Below, one piece after another: positions 18,087-28,015 of a stretch of DNA of 64,000 bases. Made by a program: the position numbers and the translations under genes. The stretch is taken from NCBI GenBank assembly GCA_022791255.1, contig JAAVYR010000014.1, forward strand, positions 62,001 through 126,000. The letters are read 5' to 3'. The notes below the pieces were generated by a model. That model had not been told where the DNA came from. It made no database searches and saw nothing but the letters and a program-made list of their open reading frames with translations. Every line of letters begins with the position of its first letter. Within the stretch, counting starts at the first letter, position 1. Source of the stretch: Peptococcaceae bacterium. Its GTDB lineage: Bacteria; Bacillota; Dehalobacteriia; UBA4068; JAAVYR01.

Positions 18087-19352
18087 CTATTCCGCCGCCT
18101 CCTTTTCCTCTGCTGCAACCATAGGCACCGTCTCTTCCTCTGCCACCAGAGATAAAAATAAATCTACAAGCGCCTGCTCCGGTAAACACCCTTCTTGCGC
18201 CTGGAAAAAGCCAGAGAATTTTTCCGCTAGTGTTAAACTAGCCAAAGTCGGCTTTTCCTCTGCTTTCGAGGATTGCTTGGTATAGACAGGACGGATTTCT
18301 AAAAGCCGAGGATGGGCCTGGCGCAAGGCTTTGATTTCTAGTCCCGTTAAAGGAGACTCCATCACGATGGTAATATTCACCCACTGCTGATGATGAGCAC
18401 CATCTTCACACCAGGCAAGAGCCGCCTCATAATCAGAAAAATCCTGCGTTGTTAAGGGGTAGCCGCTGCTTAGCGGTAAAAAGGTTACTTGCACTTCTTC
18501 TCCAGGTGCCACATCTATGAGCAGGACGCCCTTTTCCTGTCTGGTCTCCCGGAAGCTATAGCTAAGAGGCGAACCGCTGTAATAACACGGGTGGGCTCCA
18601 CCTCGCACCTTTTGCATGCCATGCAAATGTCCAAGGGCAATATAGTCTAACTTCGGTAAATCCTCTTTGTTTACGGAAAGAGCGCCGCCTAGCTGTATCT
18701 GCCGTTCGCTGCCGCTTTCCACCCCGCCCAAGGTATAGAGATGACCCAAACCGATTTGGATAGCCTCCCCATCCGCACTTTCTGCCACAGCCTGCTGCCA
18801 CATCTCCCCGATACGAGCAGAATAACCGGCCTGCATTTCCTGTTCTTCACTTAGATGGTCTGCCAATACTTCACCTAAGCGAGCTTCCGAAAGATATGGC
18901 AGCGCCGTGAAAACAATCTTTTCCCCGCTATCGCCAAGCTGCAGCTTTAGCCAGTTTTCCCCGCAAGCGAGAAGGCTTACGCTAGCGGTCTCTTCCATGC
19001 CTTGCTGGAATTTCTTACATTGGTTAGGCAGGCCGATTAAAAATACACCCAGTTCCTGGGCTAATCCCCAAGCAGCAGACATCCGCTCCGGTTGGTCATG
19101 GTTACCAGCAATAGCGACCACTGCTTTGCAGCCGGCACTGATAAACCGCTGTAAGTAGCGATAAAACAGCTTCTCTGCCTCGGCGGGAGGGTTGACACTG
19201 TCAAAGACATCCCCGGCAATCAGCAACACATCAATCTGTTGTTCCCGGATAAGGTCTGTCAGCTCGCTTAAAAACTGCTGCTGTTCAGCAATACGGGAGT
19301 TTCCCTCCAAGGGCTTCCCTAAATGCCAATCTGCCGTATGTAATAATCTCAT
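18087..19352 (-). CDS. sbcD: Exonuclease SbcD (Mre11-like nuclease subunit)
   Basis: The metallophosphoesterase motifs are all present: HTADWHLGK at the start, AGDVFDSVNPP, AIAGNHDQPERM and ALGHLHGMQ. The length of 421 is typical. AAAGGAGG lies upstream of the ATG. It is the first gene of an sbcD-sbcC pair, and its stop touches the sbcC start. Given many palindromic repeats in this genome, hairpin nuclease activity may matter for their stability; that is inference. Confidence 0.96.
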   Translation of the reverse strand: MRLLHTADWHLGKPLEGNSRIAEQQQFLSELTDLIREQQIDVLLIAGDVFDSVNPPAEAEKLFYRYLQRFISAGCKAVVAIAGNHDQPERMSAAWGLAQELGVFLIGLPNQCKKFQQGMEETASVSLLACGENWLKLQLGDSGEKIVFTALPYLSEARLGEVLADHLSEEQEMQAGYSARIGEMWQQAVAESADGEAIQIGLGHLYTLGGVESGSERQIQLGGALSVNKEDLPKLDYIALGHLHGMQKVRGGAHPCYYSGSPLSYSFRETRQEKGVLLIDVAPGEEVQVTFLPLSSGYPLTTQDFSDYEAALAWCEDGAHHQQWVNITIVMESPLTGLEIKALRQAHPRLLEIRPVYTKQSSKAEEKPTLASLTLAEKFSGFFQAQEGCLPEQALVDLFLSLVAEEETVPMVAAEEKEAAE

Positions 19353-19391
19353 AATCGGCCCTCCTTTCTGGTAAAAGTACTACCGGTTTCT

Positions 19392-20225
19392 TTATTTTAC
19401 GTCAGCGATAGCGGCTGCAACTTTCCCTGCCGCCATATCGTTTCGGTCGTTACAAGCTGTTGTTAGCTCCGTAAAGACAGGCCCAAGCCCAGCCCTTAAT
19501 ATCTGCACGCCCCGCTCAGTAATGCCGCCTTTCGTTGCCACACGGGCAATCATCTCCGCAAAAGACATCTCTGTCTTTTCCATCAGCGCTACCGTACCGC
19601 CTACCGTTTCCAGAAGGGTGAAGAAAAGAATTTCTTTTAGTTCCTCCGACAGCACTTGTTCCCCTGCTGCCAGCCACTGCTCAAATAATGCCGCAATAAA
19701 AGCCGGTCCACAGCTGGTAAACTGCATAAAGGTTTTCAGATGTTCTTCCGGCAGCGCAACGATTTTTCCCATAAGACCAAGATTTTTTTCCAGCCAAGCC
19801 TTATCGTTACTGCTAACCACTTCATTGTGAGAGATGAGCGCATAGCCCCGGTCTATTTCTGCTAGGAGCGTGGGAATAACCCGGCTGATAGCACCATGAA
19901 ACACCTGACGATATGCTGCCATATCCCCAGCACCGCCAATGGTAATCAGGTGGGTATGAGCAGAAAGCACATCTTTGATCTCACCTAAGACCCCAGCCAT
20001 CTGCATAGGCTCTACACATAAGAAAACATGGGCGCACGCCGCTGCCTCCCGGTTATCCGCAGTTGCAGTTACCTCCGGATAAACTGCTACCAAATCCGCC
20101 ATTTTCTCCACATGGCGGTTAGACACTACCATGGTTTCTGCTGCTATCCCATGGCGCAAAAAGCCCTGGGTAAGCATTTTCCCCATAGAACCATAACCGA
20201 TAATCCCGATTTCTTTTTGTTGCAT
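19392..20225 (-). CDS. Pyrroline-5-carboxylate reductase family oxidoreductase (ProC/ComER-like)
   Basis: An N-terminal Rossmann fold starts IGIIGYGSMGKMLTQGF and is followed by the all-helical P5CR C-terminal domain (TSCGPAFIAALFEQWL, and TKGGITERGVQIL). I start at ATG 20223-20225 (MQQKEIG), which has GAGGTAAAG just upstream; the ORF-track start 14 codons earlier has none. The product may make proline from P5C, but VEPMQ replaces the more usual VKPQ. A ComER-like paralogue is a real alternative, so no symbol is given. Confidence 0.82.
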   Translation of the reverse strand: MQQKEIGIIGYGSMGKMLTQGFLRHGIAAETMVVSNRHVEKMADLVAVYPEVTATADNREAAACAHVFLCVEPMQMAGVLGEIKDVLSAHTHLITIGGAGDMAAYRQVFHGAISRVIPTLLAEIDRGYALISHNEVVSSNDKAWLEKNLGLMGKIVALPEEHLKTFMQFTSCGPAFIAALFEQWLAAGEQVLSEELKEILFFTLLETVGGTVALMEKTEMSFAEMIARVATKGGITERGVQILRAGLGPVFTELTTACNDRNDMAAGKVAAAIADVK

Positions 20226-20434
20226 ATTCTTTACCTCGCTTTTTATCTCAATCGTAAATGCATTCATAAAACAGCTATTTTATTTTCTATTATACATCTA
20301 CCTAGGAGGAAAAGACAAGAATTGGCCTGGACTTATCTTGACGAAAAAACCTGATAACGGTAAAATAAAAGAATAGGAATATTCTGTAAAAATCAGCCAA
20401 TGCTACTAAAAGAAAGCCAAATAAAAATAAAGGA

Positions 20435-22183
20435 ATGAATTCATTGGAAAATAAAAATACGAATGCAACAACTGCAAATGTAACAACGGCAATAGAAGAA
20501 CAAAACAAAAAAGATGCCGCTGAAGGCACCAACTTCATTCACAGTCAGATTGACGCGGAGCTGGAGCAAGGCCACGCAAGACAAATCCATACCCGCTTCC
20601 CACCAGAGCCAAACGGCTATCTCCATATCGGCCATGCAAAGTCTATTTGCTTAAACTTTGGGACCGCCCTAAAATATGCCGGCTTATGCAATCTGCGTTT
20701 CGACGACACCAACCCGGTAAAAGAAGACACCGAATACATCGACTCCATCATGGAAGATGTAAAATGGCTGGGCTTCGACTGGGAAGACCGCTTGCATTAC
20801 ACTTCTGATTATTTTCATATTTTATATGAAAATGCCGTTCACCTGATAAAAGAAGGCCTGGCCTTCGTCTGCGAACTAAATCAAGAAGAAATGCGTAAAT
20901 ACCGCGGCACCCTGACCCAACCAGGCACACCCAGCCCCTACCGAGACCGCCCTATCGAGGAAAATCTCCGTCTCTTTGAAGAGATGAAAGCCGGCAAATA
21001 CCCGGACGGCGCTATGGTCCTGCGGGCAAAAATCGATATGGCGTCTCCAAATATCGTCATGCGTGACCCGGTTATCTACCGTATCCAACATGAAAATCAT
21101 CACCGCACCGGAGATGAATGGTGCATTTATCCTATGTATGACTACGCCCATCCCCTCTCTGACGCTATCGAAAATATCACCCACTCTATCTGTACATTAG
21201 AATTTGAAAATAATCGCCCTCTTTATAATTGGATTATTGAACACAGCATTTTAGAGGCCAGACCACGGCAAATCGAGTTTGCCCGCTTAGGCCTTACCTA
21301 CACGGTCATGAGTAAACGGAAATTGCGCCGTCTAGTAGAAGCTGGCTTCGTTTCCGGTTGGGACGACCCTCGTATGCCAACCATATCTGGTCTTAGGAGA
21401 CGGGGTTACACCCCTGCTTCTATCAGGGATTTTTGTCAGAAAATCGGCGTGGCCAAGGCTAATAGCATGGTTGATATCGCCCTGCTGGAGCACTGCATCC
21501 GAGAAGATCTCAACTATAACGCACCAAGAGCCATGACAGTGCTACGCCCTGTAAAATTAGTGATTACCAATTACCCCGAAGGCAAGACAGAAATGCTCAC
21601 AGGGGATATTAACCCAGAACGGCCGGAAGACGGACAAAAAGAAATCCCCTTCTCCCGAGAAATTTACATTGAGAGAGAAGATGTCATGGCAGAGCCAGTA
21701 CCAAAATTCTTCCGTCTCTATCCCGGCAATGAAGCACGGTTAAAATATGCTTATATTATCAAATGTGAAGAAGTCATCACCGACGATGCCGGCAACATCA
21801 CAGAAGTCCATTGCACCTATGACCCTACTTCTAAATCTGGTGGAGAGACAGCTAATCGCAAAGTAAAGTCCACCCTTCACTGGGTAGACTGCGCTACCTG
21901 TAAGCCTGTAGAAGTGCGGCTCTATGACCATCTTTTCACAAAAGAAAATCCAGACGACACTGAAGAAGGACAAGATTTCACTGATTTCGTAAATCCAGAC
22001 TCTCTGACAATCCTTTCTGACGCCGTTACAGAACAATGGGTAGCAAAAGAACCAAAACAAAGCTATCAATTCTTACGGCAAGGCTATTTTGCCCTAGACC
22101 CAGACAGCACAGATGATAAGTTAGTCTTTAATCGAGTAGTATCCCTCAAGGACACCTGGGCAAAAATCCAAAAGAAAAACTAA
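20435..22183 (+). CDS. glnS: Glutamine-tRNA ligase
   Basis: This is a class I aminoacyl-tRNA synthetase. HIGH is present as [21 protein letters not shown] as VMSKRKL, and the early motif is [12 protein letters not shown]. The C-terminal half is the two-barrel anticodon-binding region. There is a ~35-residue Asn/Thr/Ala-rich N-terminal leader. The real start may be TTG at 20444, since AAGGA (20430-20434) is 9 bases before it and abuts the ATG at 20435. A GlnRS means Gln-tRNA need not rely wholly on the amidotransferase route. Confidence 0.95.
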   Translation: MNSLENKNTNATTANVTTAIEEQNKKDAAEGTNFIHSQIDAELEQGHARQIHTRFPPEPNGYLHIGHAKSICLNFGTALKYAGLCNLRFDDTNPVKEDTEYIDSIMEDVKWLGFDWEDRLHYTSDYFHILYENAVHLIKEGLAFVCELNQEEMRKYRGTLTQPGTPSPYRDRPIEENLRLFEEMKAGKYPDGAMVLRAKIDMASPNIVMRDPVIYRIQHENHHRTGDEWCIYPMYDYAHPLSDAIENITHSICTLEFENNRPLYNWIIEHSILEARPRQIEFARLGLTYTVMSKRKLRRLVEAGFVSGWDDPRMPTISGLRRRGYTPASIRDFCQKIGVAKANSMVDIALLEHCIREDLNYNAPRAMTVLRPVKLVITNYPEGKTEMLTGDINPERPEDGQKEIPFSREIYIEREDVMAEPVPKFFRLYPGNEARLKYAYIIKCEEVITDDAGNITEVHCTYDPTSKSGGETANRKVKSTLHWVDCATCKPVEVRLYDHLFTKENPDDTEEGQDFTDFVNPDSLTILSDAVTEQWVAKEPKQSYQFLRQGYFALDPDSTDDKLVFNRVVSLKDTWAKIQKKN

Positions 22184-22226
22184 AAAAAGCCCTGTTATGA
22201 AAAGTTCATAACAGGGCTTTTTTCTT
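22183..22226. terminator. Bidirectional terminator between glnS and the YitT-family gene
   Basis: AAAAAGCCCTGTTATGAA and TTCATAACAGGGCTTTTTT form a long stem with a short loop between converging genes, with T runs on both strands. Confidence 0.92.
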
Positions 22227-23151
22227 ATGATTTCAAGCTGCTACCTAATACATCGGATACTTCGGAAATAGTCACAAAGGCTTTATTATCAATGGCAGAA
22301 ATGAGCCGCTTCATCCTCCCTACCTGGAAACGGTTGACTACAAAGTAAATAATGGTCTTCTCTTCATTAGAATAAAATCCTTTGGAAGCAATATGGGTAA
22401 TACCGCTGCCAAAAGCTTCCGAAAGCGCCTCACTCATTTCCTGCTCCTTGGTGGTCACAATCATGGCCGATTTTGCCTTATCCAGACCGTCTACAATAAA
22501 GTCCACCGCTTTAATGGCAACGCCATAAGTGATAATGGAATATAAGGGCGCTATCCAGCTTTGAAAAATAAAACCGATAACCACATAGAGCACTACATTA
22601 TACATCATCACAAAAGTACCTACCGTCATGCCTAATTTCTTGGCAAAGATGACAGCCAGCACCTCCATGCCGTCGATAGCACCACCATAACGAATGGTAA
22701 TGCCACTACCCATACCAGAGATTAATCCACCGAAAATCGCACAAAGAATTAAGTCGTATTCTGCAATAGGCGAACCATGGGTTACATCAATGGGCAGCAC
22801 ATCTGTAATCAGATAGGACACAAGAGAATAGATAAATACAGCCCAGATAGAATACACTGTAAACGCGACACCTTGCTTTTTATAACCGAAAGCAAAAAGG
22901 GGAATATTCAACACAATCAGGAAAAAGGACAAAGTCAAGGCCTCTGGCGTCAACTGCCACAAGAGCATGGCTGTACCAGAAATCCCGCTATCATATAGCC
23001 CTCCCGGCGCTAAAAACATAGTAACCCCCACGGCGTTAATAGCACCAGCAATCAAAAGGATTATAAAAGTAGAAAACTTTAATTCCGAAAAAACCTCGCT
23101 TACCTTTGATTGTTTAGACACACTTTGATTTTGTGTTCTCGTTTCTGTCAC
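22225..23151 (-). CDS. YitT family membrane protein (DUF161 with DUF2179 C-terminus)
   Basis: The protein has 308 residues with about five or six hydrophobic segments between residues 30 and 210, including FIILLIAGAINAVGVTMFLAPGG and the RYGGAIDGMEVLAVIF motif of the family. A soluble DUF2179 domain with a ferredoxin-like fold follows. GTG start, with GAGGTG upstream. Family members are inner-membrane proteins of unknown transport role. It ends at a strong shared terminator. Confidence 0.9.
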   Translation of the reverse strand: MTETRTQNQSVSKQSKVSEVFSELKFSTFIILLIAGAINAVGVTMFLAPGGLYDSGISGTAMLLWQLTPEALTLSFFLIVLNIPLFAFGYKKQGVAFTVYSIWAVFIYSLVSYLITDVLPIDVTHGSPIAEYDLILCAIFGGLISGMGSGITIRYGGAIDGMEVLAVIFAKKLGMTVGTFVMMYNVVLYVVIGFIFQSWIAPLYSIITYGVAIKAVDFIVDGLDKAKSAMIVTTKEQEMSEALSEAFGSGITHIASKGFYSNEEKTIIYFVVNRFQVGRMKRLISAIDNKAFVTISEVSDVLGSSLKS

Positions 23152-23210
23152 ACCAACACCTCTTTCCTCATCATATTATTCCCACAGAACTATAAATAAA
23201 ACCATCATTT

Positions 23211-23240
23211 TAAGATCCTTCGCTACGCTCAGGATGACAT
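23211..23240. repeat. Dispersed GATCCTTCGC...AGGATGACA repeat (half copy)
   Basis: AAGATCCTTCGCTACGCTCAGGATGACAT lies between lgt and the YitT gene. It is a clean single arm of the element found in pairs at 11625 and 62025. Confidence 0.75.
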
Positions 23241-23251
23241 AGATAAACCAC

Positions 23252-24043
23252 TTAAAAACGAGAAAGCTGCTTTTCACTCTTCACGCCATCCATGAGATAG
23301 GTATAGTCTTTGCCATGGCTTCTTTGCCACAAGAAAATCATAACACCAATCAGCATCCCAGCAACACTAATAACCATAGCCATCCGGAACGGCCCCAACA
23401 TTAGGCTATCTGTCCGCAGCTGCTCGATAAAAAACCGACCTAAAGAATAGCCAAAAGCATAAAGGGCCAGCACATAACCTTGCCGTTGAGGCGGACGATT
23501 TAAATACCAAAGCAATAAAACACACAGCCCCAAATCCCAAATAGACTCGTATAAAAAAGTAGGATGACGATAAGCCCCGTCGATATACATAGCCCAAGGC
23601 AAATTGGTTTCGTAGCCATATGCTTCTTGATTAAAGAAATTACCCCAGCGGCCGATAGCCTGCCCTAAGGCCACCGAAGGCATAGCCACATCTGCAAAGA
23701 GCCAAAAAGGCTTTTTCTTCAGCCGACCATAGAGGATACCTACCAAAATCGCCCCGATAAGCCCCCCATGGATAGCCATGCCGCCATGCCAGATTTTAAT
23801 GATTTCTCCTGGGTGCGCACTATAATAATCCCAAGAAAAAAGCACATAGTAGACTCTCGCGCCGATAACAGCTGCCGGCAATACCCACAAGCCCACATCT
23901 AAAATATCATCCAAGACGATACCTTTTTTCTTCCCCTCTTTTGCTGCTAAAAAAAGTCCCACTGCCATAGCAGAAGCGATGAGAATACCATACCATCTTA
24001 CAGTAAAAGGCCCTAGGACAAAAGCAATACCATTCTGGTTCAT
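23252..24043 (-). CDS. lgt: Prolipoprotein diacylglyceryl transferase
   Basis: This is an integral membrane enzyme that moves a diacylglyceryl group onto the lipobox cysteine of prolipoproteins. The family signature GQAIGRWGNFFNQEAYG (about residue 127) and FTVRWYGILIASA near the start are present. Seven hydrophobic segments are visible. The length of 263 is standard. AAGAGG precedes the ATG. Confidence 0.96.
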   Translation of the reverse strand: MNQNGIAFVLGPFTVRWYGILIASAMAVGLFLAAKEGKKKGIVLDDILDVGLWVLPAAVIGARVYYVLFSWDYYSAHPGEIIKIWHGGMAIHGGLIGAILVGILYGRLKKKPFWLFADVAMPSVALGQAIGRWGNFFNQEAYGYETNLPWAMYIDGAYRHPTFLYESIWDLGLCVLLLWYLNRPPQRQGYVLALYAFGYSLGRFFIEQLRTDSLMLGPFRMAMVISVAGMLIGVMIFLWQRSHGKDYTYLMDGVKSEKQLSRF

Positions 24044-24205
24044 ACAGCCTCTTTTCCGGTTTATCCTGAAAACCTAGTTGTTATTCTTAGAATTTAGATT
24101 ATAATAGTGAACAGGAAAAATCAATCTTTTTGTAAGGAAAATGCCCTTCAAAAATTCACTTTTCAATTTTACTTTAAGAGAAATAAAAGGAGCTTATTCA
24201 TTACC

Positions 24206-25228
24206 ATGGAACAGTTCAATAAAACTGCCTCATCTACCATACATATCTTATCACAGAAAGATGAGAAAAAGCTGAAACATTCTGACGAACCCCAAACTTT
24301 TTCTTACCTAAACTTTCGCCCGGTGGAGATTTCCCACCGACCGCTGATTAACAGCTACCTGCAAGACCATCACTACAACACCATCGAATATTTATTTACC
24401 ACCCTCTTTATCTGGCAGGAGTCTTATGGCTTTGCCTGGGCAGAGGAAGAAGATGTTCTCTACATCCGCAGCTGTTATCACAATCAGACAAAATTTTTTC
24501 CACCCATCCTCAAGACCAGTGCTATCCCTCTAGAAAAACAACCGCTGGCATATGCTGCCGCCATTGAAAAAATCCTTGTCTATTGCAAGGAAAACAGCAT
24601 AGAACCAATCTTTGAAGAAATCACCGAACAAGACCGGGACAACATGCTGCACTACCTCAAACAAGACTTTCACTTTCAAGCCAATCGGGATTTAGCCAAC
24701 TATATTTATTATGTATCTACCCTGACCCACTTAAAAGGTCGTTCTTTTAACGGCAAGCGCAACCATATCCGCCATTTTGAGGCAGAAAATCCCGGTTACC
24801 AATTTCAGCCCATCACAGAGGCTCTATTGCCTGCCTGCCGCCTTCATGCCGAGGGCTGGTATGAGCACCACCCGGAAAAAGACCAGTCTACCTTGATAGA
24901 AGAAAAAGAAGCCATCCTCAAAGCGCTGGACTACTTTACCGAGTTAGAGCTTACTGGCGGCTGTATCATCATAGATGGGAAAGTAGAAGGCTTTGCTATC
25001 GGAGAACCACTCAATCCAGATATGGCAGTCATCCACTTTGAAAAAGGCAATTTAAATATTAACGGCATTTATACTGCATTAAATAAATATTTCTTAGCGC
25101 AAAGCTGGCAAGACTATCTCTTGGTAAACCGAGCAGAAGACCTGGGGCTGCCCGGACTAAAAAAAGCCAAAAAAGACTATAAACCAGCTTGGCTGGAAAT
25201 GAAATACACCGCAACCCGTATCCAATAA
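24206..25228 (+). CDS. DUF2156 protein (GNAT-fold, phosphatidylglycerol lysyltransferase C-terminus-like)
   Basis: FRPVEISHRPLINSYLQ and then YLFTTLFIWQESYGFAWAEE are typical DUF2156 openings. RSFNGKRNHIRHFEAENPGY and FEKGNLNINGIYTALNKYF are the conserved C-terminal motifs. There is no membrane domain, unlike MprF. I start at ATG 24206 (340 residues); AAAAGGAG lies 13 bases upstream, rather far, and the longer ORF start has no Shine-Dalgarno. It probably transfers an aminoacyl or acyl group; acceptor unknown. It is followed 46 bases on by another acetyltransferase. Confidence 0.82.
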   Translation: MEQFNKTASSTIHILSQKDEKKLKHSDEPQTFSYLNFRPVEISHRPLINSYLQDHHYNTIEYLFTTLFIWQESYGFAWAEEEDVLYIRSCYHNQTKFFPPILKTSAIPLEKQPLAYAAAIEKILVYCKENSIEPIFEEITEQDRDNMLHYLKQDFHFQANRDLANYIYYVSTLTHLKGRSFNGKRNHIRHFEAENPGYQFQPITEALLPACRLHAEGWYEHHPEKDQSTLIEEKEAILKALDYFTELELTGGCIIIDGKVEGFAIGEPLNPDMAVIHFEKGNLNINGIYTALNKYFLAQSWQDYLLVNRAEDLGLPGLKKAKKDYKPAWLEMKYTATRIQ

Positions 25229-25274
25229 ACTGCAACGCTACCCAATCAGCAAAATCATATAGGAGCAATACAAG

Positions 25275-26504
25275 ATGACAAACACAATAGATTATCAAAC
25301 AACAACTACCCTTCCTCAACATCCTACGACGGAACAAACAGCAGAAATCATCAACTTATGGCGTTACTGCTTCCAGGATAGTGAAGCCTTCATCCAATGG
25401 TATTTTACAGATTGTTACACCCCAGAACAAACCTATTTGCTGCAAGCAAAAGACCAGGAACTGGTAGCTGCCGCTCTACAGAGCCGTCCTTATACACTGC
25501 ACATCAGAGGTACAGAGTTTCCCGCTGCTTATTTGGCAGGCGTCTGCACCCATCCTGCTTACCGCGGAGACGGTTACTTCCGTCAGCTATTCCCTGCTGT
25601 CTTACAGCAGTTAGCCCAGAAGGGTATGGCAATAGCTTTTTTACAACCAATAGATAATCTCCTTTATCAACCCTATGATTTTGCTTTCACTCACTACCGG
25701 CAGGATTATTGCCTTACCATGACAGATATAGCAAGCTTAGCTAAAAAAGGCGCCGCCAATGCACAAGAATACACCATCACCCTGATAACGGAACCAGAAA
25801 AATATTGGTACCTCTATCAAGAAATCTACCGGACATATCATAGCAACCACCATGGCTATGCCTGCCGCACAGAAGATAACTGGCGTGAGCACTTGACGGA
25901 TTGGCAGTTAGACCAAGGGCATATAGCACTATTCTCTTACCAAAACCAAGCCACTGCTTATCTAGTGTATCGACTGGAAGGCTCAAAGCTAGAAATCTTA
26001 GAGATGGCTTACCAAAGACCAGCAGATTATCAGGCCATCTGGCACTACATCTATGGCCATCGCACCCAGGCAGAACAAATCTGCTGGAGTGCCCCCATGG
26101 AAGATAAACTATTAGAAACAATCCCCCACTGGCAAGGGAAATGCAATCTGCACCCAGATGTAATGACGCGCATTCTTTCCGTAGAGTCGCTGTTATCCCA
26201 TGTTACCTACCCCAGAGACTTTACCGGCATCTTGTGGCTCACCATCACAGATGACATTATCCCAGCTAATAACGGTACCTTTTCTTTAAGCATCCATCAA
26301 GGAACCGCTGCCATCAGAAAAATGGCATACACCCCTAACGCTTATTGCAGCCTTAGCATAAAAGACCTAACCGCTTTAATTATGGGACAAGCTTCTGCCC
26401 TAGAGTTAGTTGAACAAGGACAACTAACTGGTATCGAAAATCAAATTCACGCCTTAGAAAAGTTATTTCCAAAAAAGAAAAACACCATAAATGAAAGTTT
26501 TTAA
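25275..26504 (+). CDS. GNAT acetyltransferase, Eis-like with C-terminal SCP2-type domain
   Basis: The N-terminal GNAT domain has the acetyl-CoA loop VCTHPAYRGDGYFRQLF (about residue 85). A second acetyltransferase-like domain follows (residues about 150-290). A C-terminal sterol-carrier-like domain ends with SLSIKDLTALIMGQASALELVEQG. This three-part layout is that of the Eis family, which acetylates amines. AGGAG is 9 bases before the ATG. It is co-directional with the DUF2156 gene, so the pair may be one transcript. Substrate unknown. Confidence 0.85.
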   Translation: MTNTIDYQTTTTLPQHPTTEQTAEIINLWRYCFQDSEAFIQWYFTDCYTPEQTYLLQAKDQELVAAALQSRPYTLHIRGTEFPAAYLAGVCTHPAYRGDGYFRQLFPAVLQQLAQKGMAIAFLQPIDNLLYQPYDFAFTHYRQDYCLTMTDIASLAKKGAANAQEYTITLITEPEKYWYLYQEIYRTYHSNHHGYACRTEDNWREHLTDWQLDQGHIALFSYQNQATAYLVYRLEGSKLEILEMAYQRPADYQAIWHYIYGHRTQAEQICWSAPMEDKLLETIPHWQGKCNLHPDVMTRILSVESLLSHVTYPRDFTGILWLTITDDIIPANNGTFSLSIHQGTAAIRKMAYTPNAYCSLSIKDLTALIMGQASALELVEQGQLTGIENQIHALEKLFPKKKNTINESF

Positions 26505-26529
26505 AACGGAAGCTTTTCATCAAAAGAGC

Positions 26530-26606
26530 GCTTTTGCCTTCTGTCAGAAGCAGTAAGGCGTTCTCATACCCAGTAGCACTACATGTCATTCTGAGCACAG
26601 CGGATA
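26530..26606. repeat. Half copy of the 91-bp element plus TGTCATTCTGAG spacer
   Basis: TTCTGTCAGAAGCAGTAAGG and a degenerate GTAGCA end match the right half of the 91-bp units found at 28035-28381. ATGTCATTCTGAGCACAGCGGATA then matches the spacer between those units. Confidence 0.6.
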
Positions 26607-28015
26607 CTGCCACTTTTTAAGGAAGCATTACCTCCTACTTCCGCCAAATGCCTACCAGCTATCAGAGGTACTCGGTAGTGCCCAGGTACAGCGTGGCAAT
26701 ATTCCGGAACCTTTTGGATAGTAAAGGAACCATTGGATACTTCATAAGCCCCAGCACCAGAACCAATACCCGCAACATTGGTAACAGCAATTGTTTTAGA
26801 TACTTTGCTGCTTAATTCTGTTTCTAGTGCAGCTTTGGTTCTAGCCGTTACTGCAGTTAGATTTGCAGAGCGAATATTATTTAAGTCATAACCACTTTGC
26901 GCATAAATAGGGGTAGCGTCAGCACCCCATTTTTGTTTATTGGCCGTATAGTAAGTACCATTATTCACCGTCAAGCTGCACGCGTTAGACTTCCGAATGG
27001 TACCGCCAGAACCGGCTGTACCACCTTTACCGCCGCCCCAAGAAATAGAAGAAGCACTATTACCATCAGTGCCGCCAAAACCACCGATTAAGCCGCCTTT
27101 ATAATACGCATATCTACCACCACCAGTATCCCCCTGGGCAAAATAACCACCGCCGCCACTGTGCCAGTTCGAGGTTACCCCCTTGGCGCCGCCTGTACCG
27201 TTTTCCCGTTTGGCACCACCTGTTTCCCCAGAACCGCCAGAGAACCCACCGGCACCACCAGCCGTATCACCGCCGCCAGCACCAGCACCACCGCCACCGA
27301 TACCCGCAGCCGGGTATCCGCCGCCACCACCGCCAGAAGTCGCCGTAACGCCTGACACGGTACCAGTACCGCCACCAGCTCCGCCTGCACCACCGTTTGC
27401 AGTTACTTTTACATTGTCAAGAAGATTAATAGTCCCAGCACTAACCCCGTTACCACCATTACCACGACTAGGAGTGCCACCAATACCGCCATTCCCACCG
27501 ATGCCGGCACCTGCACCACCACCGCCGCCGCCGCCAATATCTACCTGACCGGCCACACCAAGCTGTTGGATACCACCATCACCTGCCGGTCCACCATTAG
27601 CTGTTAAATAACCGTGCCCCATGACAGTCAACGTCGTACCGCTAGGAACAAATATTCCGGCATAACCAGCAGCAGCCTGAGAGCCTGTTGGATTAGCCCC
27701 ATTACCAGCCTTCCCCCCAGTTACCTGCAAAGTACCATCTACCACCAAAGTCAGGTGCGCATTACCGCCCAAGCTAATTGGGCTACAACCATTTTCGTAG
27801 TCGTTAATCTTCACCGTTTGATTTGCCGGCACCCGCAAAGTAGCAGAACCACTTGACAGCACAAAAGTAGTGTTGCTGATGTCTGCTGACTGCAGGCTAT
27901 AATCGCCACCGTTAGCTAGGTTGTAGATTTTGTTGCTTTGCGGTGCAAAGCTCCCAGCGAGCGTCCCGGTACTGCTTGGCGCCGCCCATGCCGCCTGTGG
28001 GATAGGGGGAACCAT
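26579..28015 (-). CDS. Glycine-rich surface-protein fragment, copy A (frameshifted signal, lost stop)
   Basis: The 478-codon frame starts inside what should be a signal peptide (MVPPIPQAAWAAPSS, cleavage after AWA). It continues with a short beta-rich domain and a long Gly-rich region (IGGGGGGGAGAGIGGNGG). It is a diverged copy of 28382-29731. Relative to that copy, one extra base upstream puts the hydrophobic core out of frame. The stop after IQKVPE is changed from TAG to TAT, adding 40 residues read from the 91-bp repeat. No Shine-Dalgarno is seen. It is probably a non-functional fragment. The Pro-rich frames on the opposite strand are shadows. Confidence 0.6.
   Translation of the reverse strand: MVPPIPQAAWAAPSSTGTLAGSFAPQSNKIYNLANGGDYSLQSADISNTTFVLSSGSATLRVPANQTVKINDYENGCSPISLGGNAHLTLVVDGTLQVTGGKAGNGANPTGSQAAAGYAGIFVPSGTTLTVMGHGYLTANGGPAGDGGIQQLGVAGQVDIGGGGGGGAGAGIGGNGGIGGTPSRGNGGNGVSAGTINLLDNVKVTANGGAGGAGGGTGTVSGVTATSGGGGGGYPAAGIGGGGAGAGGGDTAGGAGGFSGGSGETGGAKRENGTGGAKGVTSNWHSGGGGYFAQGDTGGGRYAYYKGGLIGGFGGTDGNSASSISWGGGKGGTAGSGGTIRKSNACSLTVNNGTYYTANKQKWGADATPIYAQSGYDLNNIRSANLTAVTARTKAALETELSSKVSKTIAVTNVAGIGSGAGAYEVSNGSFTIQKVPEYCHAVPGHYRVPLIAGRHLAEVGGNASLKSGSIRCAQNDM
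26608..26698. repeat. 91-bp element, unit 1 (TGCCAC...GTGGCA)
   Basis: This unit begins TGCCACTTTTTAAGGAAGC and ends GTACAGCGTGGCA. It shares length, both ends and internal blocks (CTACTTCCGCCAA, TCAGAGGTACTCGGTA) with units at 28035, 28155, 28291 and 29726. It lies inside the 3' end of the first glycine-rich frame because that frame lost its stop codon. Confidence 0.8.

Noticed and set aside
27183-27548. Plus-strand Pro-rich ORF (121 aa) and similar Thr-rich ORF at 28853-29302
   Set aside because: These are complements of the Gly-rich codons of the minus-strand frames. Composition alone explains the open frames.
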